Of a DNA stretch of 64,000 bases, positions 59,706-64,000 are shown piece by piece. Both the position numbers and the translations under genes were made by a program. How positions within the stretch are numbered: position 1 is the first letter of the stretch; every line of letters starts with the position of its first letter. This stretch comes from Shewanella electrodiphila (GTDB lineage Bacteria > Pseudomonadota > Gammaproteobacteria > Enterobacterales > Shewanellaceae), in NCBI RefSeq assembly GCF_023283985.1, contig NZ_JAKIKU010000007.1:1-64000 (forward strand), read 5' to 3'. The notes under the pieces are model-generated. The model saw only the letters and a list, made by a program, of their open reading frames with translations. It had not been told where the DNA came from and did not search any database.

Positions 59706-60209
59706 ATGCGAAAGCAACAAGGTTTTACATTAATTGAATTAGTTGTCGTTATTATCATTTTAGGTATTTTAGCGGTAACAGCTGCACCTAAATTTATTAA
59801 CCTTCAAGGTGATGCTCGCGTATCGACATTGCAAGGTGCTAAAGCGGCAATTCAAAGTGCGAATAGTTTAGTCTATTCAAAAGCGGCATTAGCTGGGGAA
59901 GAGAAAAACCCATTAGGTTCTGTTGATATTGGTATTAGTGATGGCGCTGCAGATCCAAGCAATTTAGTGGCAACTGTTTATGGCTACCTTGCTGGAACTT
60001 CTAGTGCTATTGAGCACGCAGCATCGTTTGAGAGTTCTGAGTGGGAAGTTAACGATGTTAGTAATGGCATAGTCAAAATTCAACAAATAGGTGCGCCAGA
60101 TTTGTGTTTCTTTGAGTACAAACAGGCTACAGCAACAAGTTTACCGACTTTTTCAAGTAAAAATGCTGATGGAGATGTTATTTCATTTCCTGTAGCAGCA
60201 GACTGTTAG
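59706..60209 (+). CDS. mshA: MSHA pilin MshA, copy 3
   Basis: A 167-residue prepilin with leader MRKQQG and mature start [10 protein letters not shown]. Its 5' part and upstream region match copy 4, its 3' part matches copy 2, and the middle (about residues 68-122: EEKNPLGSVDIGISDG, YGYLAGTSSAIEHA) is its own but resembles copy 4. This mosaic suggests recombination between copies. Two Cys near the C-terminus are conserved. Confidence 0.92.
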   Translation: MRKQQGFTLIELVVVIIILGILAVTAAPKFINLQGDARVSTLQGAKAAIQSANSLVYSKAALAGEEKNPLGSVDIGISDGAADPSNLVATVYGYLAGTSSAIEHAASFESSEWEVNDVSNGIVKIQQIGAPDLCFFEYKQATATSLPTFSSKNADGDVISFPVAADC

Positions 60210-60228
60210 AGTTTAATTTCTAGCAAAT

Positions 60229-60253
60229 GAAAGCCTGCTTTTGCAGGTTTTTT
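60229..60253 (+). terminator. Terminator after mshA copy 3
   Basis: CCTGC, TTTT and GCAGG with a six-T tail, the duplicate of the terminator at 59552-59576. Confidence 0.8.
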
Positions 60254-60306
60254 ACATTTTGTAAGTTTCAGTGTGCTGGCTGTAACGAAGATAGCTTGAT
60301 GTTCAA

Positions 60307-60315
60307 TGTTAAAAT
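60307..60315 (+). promoter_or_regulatory. Extended -10 motif upstream of mshA copy 4
   Basis: TG-T-TAAAAT, 68 bases upstream of copy 4. Confidence 0.5.
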
Positions 60316-60382
60316 CATGCCTGAAAATGAGTAAACGTCAGTTTGCGAATTAATCTTATTTCTCGCCTTAAGGTTTTAATAT

Positions 60383-60871
60383 ATGCGAAAGCAGCAAGGT
60401 TTTACATTAATTGAATTAGTTGTCGTTATTATCATTTTAGGTATTTTAGCAGTGACAGCTGCACCTAAATTCATCAACTTACAAGGTGATGCCCGAGTCT
60501 CTGTGTTAAATGGAGCTAAAGCCAGTATCCAGAGCGCCAATAGCCTAGTGTATTCAAAAGCTGTCATCGCAGGTGTTGAGAGAGGCAGTGCTACTGGCAA
60601 TGCCAAAGTCGATATTGGGATTAGTGATGGACAAAGCCCTGCAACTGATTATGTTGACATAGTGTATGGTTATCTTGCAGGTACTGCAGATGCTATTCAG
60701 CATGCTGCAACGTTTGATGATGCCGAATGGGACGTCACTGATGATGGGAATGGTACTGTGACCATTCAACAGATAGGCAGCCCAGATACTTGTATAATTG
60801 AATATACAGAATCGACAGGATTAGGAAATCTTCCAACATACTCAGCGACTCCTATAGCATCAAGCTGCTAA
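60383..60871 (+). CDS. mshA: MSHA pilin MshA, copy 4
   Basis: A 162-residue prepilin with leader MRKQQG. The DNA matches copy 3 almost exactly for about 100 bases and then accumulates mostly synonymous changes through the N-terminal helix region. The C-terminal domain (VTIQQIGSPDTCIIEYTEST, final PIASSC) is distinct but keeps both Cys. A G+C-rich terminator closes the array before mshC. Confidence 0.92.
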   Translation: MRKQQGFTLIELVVVIIILGILAVTAAPKFINLQGDARVSVLNGAKASIQSANSLVYSKAVIAGVERGSATGNAKVDIGISDGQSPATDYVDIVYGYLAGTADAIQHAATFDDAEWDVTDDGNGTVTIQQIGSPDTCIIEYTESTGLGNLPTYSATPIASSC

Positions 60872-60887
60872 TACCAATTACGAATTT

Positions 60888-60912
60888 AAAGGCCTGCTTG
60901 CAGGCCTTTTTT
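60888..60912 (+). terminator. Terminator after mshA copy 4
   Basis: AAAGGCCTG, CTTG and CAGGCCTTTTTT form a 9 bp stem with T-run. Confidence 0.93.
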
Positions 60913-61003
60913 ATGGGCTAAAATTAATAATATTGGTTTTACTCATGACCTGATAAGGATTTCTACTGAAAGGTATTTTTAGTAAAGGATATCAAGACGT
61001 TTA

Positions 61004-61012
61004 TGTTATATT
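61004..61012 (+). promoter_or_regulatory. Extended -10 motif upstream of mshC
   Basis: TG-T-TATATT, 23 bases upstream of the mshC ATG, the first element after the array terminator; probably the promoter of mshCDOPQ. Confidence 0.45.
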
Positions 61013-61034
61013 TTGCCATACTGTATATAGAGAA

Positions 61035-61559
61035 ATGTTACTAAAGGCACTGACCATTCGAATGTTTCAAACTCGGGGTTTAAAAAATACATTGGGGTTT
61101 TCACTCATTGAGTTAGTCACTACTATTTTAATAGTAGGGATTATCGCTGTGTTTGTTTTGCCTAAATTATTACCTGAATCAAGCTATAGTGCCCATGCTC
61201 TTCGAAATGAATTTATCAGTGAGCTTAGACACGTTCAAATAAAAGCATTAAATAACAGTGACCGTTGTTATCGTATTAGTGTTTTTTCAGATGGTTACCA
61301 ACTCAGCACTTATCAACATAATATTAATAACGCCTTTGCAGGTTGTATTGATGCACAGCTTATTCGAACTGAAGTGAAACAAGATTTTAGTAGTGGTGCA
61401 ATCATCGAGCTAGCAAGTAATGGTAATACTGATTTTACTATGGATTTTGACAATCTAGGTCGAGCTAACCTTGGCTGCAATGGGGCGTGCTTTGTCGTAA
61501 AAGCAGATGAAACGCTCAATATTGCGATGGAGTCTGAGGGGTATGTGTATGCTTTATAA
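61035..61559 (+). CDS. mshC: MSHA minor pilin MshC
   Basis: A 174-residue prepilin-like protein. The leader ends KNTLG before FSLIELVTTI; it is 21 residues from ATG 61035 or 12 from the in-frame ATG at 61062. I keep 61035 because AGAGAA is near it, without certainty. Four Cys lie in the C-terminal domain. It starts the minor pilin genes that probably form the pilus tip or priming complex. Confidence 0.87.
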   Translation: MLLKALTIRMFQTRGLKNTLGFSLIELVTTILIVGIIAVFVLPKLLPESSYSAHALRNEFISELRHVQIKALNNSDRCYRISVFSDGYQLSTYQHNINNAFAGCIDAQLIRTEVKQDFSSGAIIELASNGNTDFTMDFDNLGRANLGCNGACFVVKADETLNIAMESEGYVYAL

Positions 61560-62118
61560 TTTATCTTCCTCAAGAAACCTATTAGTAAAATCTCTTCATA
61601 ACAGCGTGATTAAAAACTCACAGGGTGGTTTTACCTTAATCGAACTTGTTATTGGCATGCTGGTGTTAAGTATTGCTATTGTCATGCTCACCTCTATGTT
61701 ACTTCCTCAAGCGGATCGTGCTGTAGAGACCTTATCTCGGGTTCGATCTGCAGAGTTGGCTCATTCTGTAATGAATGAAATTTGGGGTAAGCGCTTTGAT
61801 GAAAACACTAATTCTAACGGTGGTATTCCGGCGTGTAATTCTACAGCGCCTAGTAACCCCGGAATAAACTGCTCAACGGTCTTAGGCCCCAATGGTGAAG
61901 GGCGAAACGACTTTAATGATGTTGATGATTATCATGGGCTGAATATCAATAGCAACATGCTTGATTCAACTCAAACCTATGCCGATGTGTATTTAGGCTA
62001 TCAAATGCAGGTAGCCATTGAATACCGAAACGGCCAAGCCGAGAAATTAATCACTGTGGATGTTACAACACCTTCGGGTGAAGTTATCACTTACCAAGCG
62101 GTAAGGAGTAACTATTAA
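61549..62118 (+). CDS. mshD: MSHA minor pilin MshD
   Basis: A 189-residue prepilin-like protein with a long leader ending NSQGG before FTLIELVIGM. I chose ATG 61549, 8 bases after AGGGG; the frame is open upstream to 61507. It overlaps mshC by 11 bases and ends in TAATG with mshO. The domain contains CNSTAPSNPGINC. Confidence 0.86.
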   Translation: MLYNLSSSRNLLVKSLHNSVIKNSQGGFTLIELVIGMLVLSIAIVMLTSMLLPQADRAVETLSRVRSAELAHSVMNEIWGKRFDENTNSNGGIPACNSTAPSNPGINCSTVLGPNGEGRNDFNDVDDYHGLNINSNMLDSTQTYADVYLGYQMQVAIEYRNGQAEKLITVDVTTPSGEVITYQAVRSNY

Positions 62119-62963
62119 TGAAAAGTAAAAGAGGTTTGCAACAAGCTGGCTTTACCTTAGTAGAAATGGTCACTGTGATTATTATTCTTGGTATTTTGGT
62201 GGTGGGTGTAAGCAGCTTTGTTATATTTGGTACACGTATTTTTGTTGAATCTAGTTCTGTTGGTCAAGTTCTAGGTCAAAGCCGCTTTGCTGTAGAGCGA
62301 ATGACCCGTGACATTCGCCATTCTGTGCCAAACAGTGTCCGACTCCGAACAGCTAGTTTAGGCATCTTTCAATGCATTGAGATGCTTCCAATTGAAGCCA
62401 GTAGTAGTTATCTTAAACTACCTATTTATCCTGATTCTGCTTCGAGTACTGGCACCATTGTTGATAATAATATTGCAGTTAACAATGGCATGTTTGCGAT
62501 TGTGTATCCTCTTGCTAATGAAAGTATTGGCGGTGTTAATGATATTTATCAAGCATCAAGAAATAAGCGCTTTGAGGTGCAAAGTGCCACTTCAGCAGCG
62601 GACAAAATAACCCTGACATTTGCTAATTCAGTCCAGTTTGCTGAACAGTCCCCAATTAAGCGAATTTACTTTGCTAATCAACCGATTAGTTATTGTTTTG
62701 AAAGCCCAGTAGGCTCATCTGATGTGAGTTTGTATCGTTATTCAAATTATGGCTACATAATCAGCCAGCCAGTGCCATCGAATATGGGCGCAGGTGTGTT
62801 AATGGCTGAAAATATTACTAATAGTTTACTCACAGAACCTGCAATTAAAGTGACAGAGCAAAACTTAATGACCAACTCAATTGTGCACCTTGAACCTCGC
62901 TTTAGTGTTAATGGTGAAACCTTCAAGTATCAGCATCAAGTGCAGGTGACCAATGTACCTTAA
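62118..62963 (+). CDS. mshO: MSHA minor pilin MshO
   Basis: A 281-residue prepilin-like protein, leader MKSKRGLQQAG before FTLVEMVTVI with Glu at +5. It is larger than the other minor pilins, with a GspJ/PilW-like size. Its start shares an A with the mshD stop. Cys at CIEML and YCFES may pair. Confidence 0.87.
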   Translation: MKSKRGLQQAGFTLVEMVTVIIILGILVVGVSSFVIFGTRIFVESSSVGQVLGQSRFAVERMTRDIRHSVPNSVRLRTASLGIFQCIEMLPIEASSSYLKLPIYPDSASSTGTIVDNNIAVNNGMFAIVYPLANESIGGVNDIYQASRNKRFEVQSATSAADKITLTFANSVQFAEQSPIKRIYFANQPISYCFESPVGSSDVSLYRYSNYGYIISQPVPSNMGAGVLMAENITNSLLTEPAIKVTEQNLMTNSIVHLEPRFSVNGETFKYQHQVQVTNVP

Positions 62964-62988
62964 TCACTCATCACTAAAAGATTGTCAC

Positions 62989-63426
62989 ATGAATACTAGG
63001 CTGCGTAAGCAACAAGGTAGTGCGCTGGTGATTGCCGTATTTGTATTAATTGTCATGTTTCTACTGGCAGGGACCTTAATTCGAATGCTGGCAGATGGTG
63101 ATGAGTCAGTCAATGTTGAAGTGTGGGGAGCTAGAGCGCTTTTTAGTGCCAATAGCGCTGCAGATGCTGAGTTGGCTAAATTATTTCCGCTGTCAGGTGC
63201 TGTGGGTGTTTGTAGTGCGACTTCAACCTGGACTCCACCTAGTTCATTAGGTTTTCATGGTTGCACTGTCGCCGTGACCTGTAACCCTATTAGTGTAGAT
63301 GGAGTTACTCAGTATCAAATAACCAGTAATGCAGTGTGTGAAACTGGAGATTGTGCTGGAAATGCAGCTACGAGCAATTGTTTAAGAGTCAATCGCCAAG
63401 TGGAGGTAGAAGCACGTGGAGATTAG
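62989..63426 (+). CDS. mshP: MSHA minor pilin-like protein MshP
   Basis: A protein of about 145 residues with a PilX-like N-terminus: basic leader MNTRLRKQQG followed by SALVIAVFVLIVMFLLAG. The prepilin Phe and Glu+5 are absent, as usual for PilX/GspK-like members. An alternative in-frame ATG at 62953, with AGGTGA close upstream, would add 12 residues and overlap mshO. Six or more Cys lie in the C-terminal half. Confidence 0.82.
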   Translation: MNTRLRKQQGSALVIAVFVLIVMFLLAGTLIRMLADGDESVNVEVWGARALFSANSAADAELAKLFPLSGAVGVCSATSTWTPPSSLGFHGCTVAVTCNPISVDGVTQYQITSNAVCETGDCAGNAATSNCLRVNRQVEVEARGD

Positions 63427-64000
63427 ATTCTTTACTTCATTAATGTGTGTGTTGATATTACTGAGTAATAGTGTCAGAGCAGATTGGAGTGATACTTTCT
63501 TAGAGGGAGTCAACAACATCGATTCTCAGGGGGAAATTCGCACTAATAGCTCCCTCATTATTAATGCACCGACTAACGGTCAACTACCTACTCATAATTA
63601 TATTCAAGGTGGGAATGCAGCTGCAAAATTATGCGTCCCATTTAATGGTAATGCTAAGGATTGTAAAGCTGGTAATTACGTCGCCACACTGCCGGTAAAT
63701 CGATTGGATTTTGCACAGTGTGAGTCATCAAGCACAGAAAATATTGGCCCTCCAGAATGGAATAATAAAACTATTCAAGTGGATGAGGGAGAGTACCAAA
63801 ATATTACTATTGGTAATGGAGGCGATCGTACCATTGAGTTTATTTCCTCTCATACTGAAGGGGTTTATAAAATAAAGTCGCTATCGGGTAGCTCAGGTAA
63901 CATAATTTTTTCTCCTGGCCAGTATTGGGTAGAATCTTTAAGTTTAGCAGATGGCGTTAATATAACCTTACCAGCTTCTGGTGCGGTCAGTTTTTTTATT
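63416..64000 (+). CDS. mshQ: MSHA biogenesis protein MshQ, N-terminal part
   Basis: An open frame starts at GTG 63416, with GGAGG 9 bases upstream and 11 bases inside the end of mshP, and runs off the window without a stop (195 codons). It begins EIRFFTSLMCVLILLSNSVRA, a signal peptide, then a secreted region with Asn/Gly-rich beta-like repeats. The position after mshP and the exported nature fit MshQ, a very large surface protein probably carried at the pilus tip. The C-terminus is outside the window. Confidence 0.8.
   Translation, partial: MEIRFFTSLMCVLILLSNSVRADWSDTFLEGVNNIDSQGEIRTNSSLIINAPTNGQLPTHNYIQGGNAAAKLCVPFNGNAKDCKAGNYVATLPVNRLDFAQCESSSTENIGPPEWNNKTIQVDEGEYQNITIGNGGDRTIEFISSHTEGVYKIKSLSGSSGNIIFSPGQYWVESLSLADGVNITLPASGAVSFFI

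Larger units (their letters stand above)
59398..59805 (+). repeat. Pilin recombination block, copy 1
   Basis: This block covers the 3' end of mshA copy 2, its terminator, the intergenic promoter region and the first 30 or so codons of copy 3. It recurs at 60075-60482, offset exactly 677 bases; in the 173-base intergenic part I count about 8 differences. Beyond the block the reading frames diverge. Confidence 0.8.
60075..60482 (+). repeat. Pilin recombination block, copy 2
   Basis: The second copy of the block at 59398-59805: the 3' end of mshA copy 3, terminator, promoter region and 5' end of copy 4. Confidence 0.8.

Noticed and set aside
58332..60871. The mshA copies as silent cassettes lacking starts (pilS-like)
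   Set aside because: Each copy has a ribosome site, leader peptide and full reading frame, so they are not promoterless silent cassettes of the Neisseria type.

Overview
The window looks like a chromosomal segment of a Shewanella-type marine gammaproteobacterium (Alteromonadales). I infer this from the gene orders nadC/pilABCD-coaE-zapD-yacG-mutT and pdhR-aceE-aceF-lpdA, the acnB, hslVU-ftsN-argS-priA and rpmE-malic enzyme neighbourhoods, and a complete csrD(mshH)-mshI...mshQ MSHA pilus locus. Base composition is moderately A+T-rich. No database search was possible; all family names rest on motifs and on my knowledge of the families.

Layout. 1-480: 3' end of a 5S rRNA gene with its terminator, then two decayed direct repeats of the 5S tail and terminator. 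731-7318 (minus): a type IV pilus cluster (pilA, pilB, pilC, pilD) followed by coaE, zapD, yacG and mutT. 7319-8428: a 1.1 kb gene-free, hairpin-rich stretch. 8429-14728: nadC and the divergent ampDE pair, separated by an A+T-rich three-gene island (a membrane/spermidine-synthase-like protein split over two overlapping genes, and a phosphoethanolamine transferase). 15123-22167: pdhR with a perfect PdhR operator, then the pyruvate dehydrogenase genes aceE, aceF and lpdA. 22370-29198: a large beta-propeller/PAS/GGDEF/EAL receptor and a patatin-POTRA-barrel (type Vd secretion) protein. 29264-32961: a HAD phosphatase and acnB. 33131-34593: a frameshifted pseudogene and a repeat-rich gene-free tract. 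34594-41955 (minus): DUF971 protein, hslU, hslV, ftsN, argS, priA. 42033-44881: FimV-like protein, rpmE, malic enzyme. 45071-64000: csrD and the MSHA pilus genes, ending inside mshQ.

How the parts fit. Two pilus machines are encoded: the twitching/DNA-uptake type (pilABCD) and the MSHA adhesion pilus. MshE has two clear c-di-GMP-binding MshEN motifs that PilB lacks. A degenerate GGDEF/EAL protein (CsrD) sits at the head of the msh locus, and an apparently active GGDEF/EAL protein lies 18 kb away.

The most unusual feature is the major pilin position of the msh operon. Instead of one mshA there are four tandem MshA-like pilin genes (58332-60871), plus mshB. They share an almost invariant N-terminal region and differ in the C-terminal domain. 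Each is followed by its own terminator. Extended -10 motifs lie upstream of mshB, three of the four pilin genes and mshC. A block of about 400 bp (3' end of one pilin, terminator, promoter, 5' end of the next) is repeated at a 677 bp offset, which indicates recent tandem duplication and a possible substrate for pilin switching.
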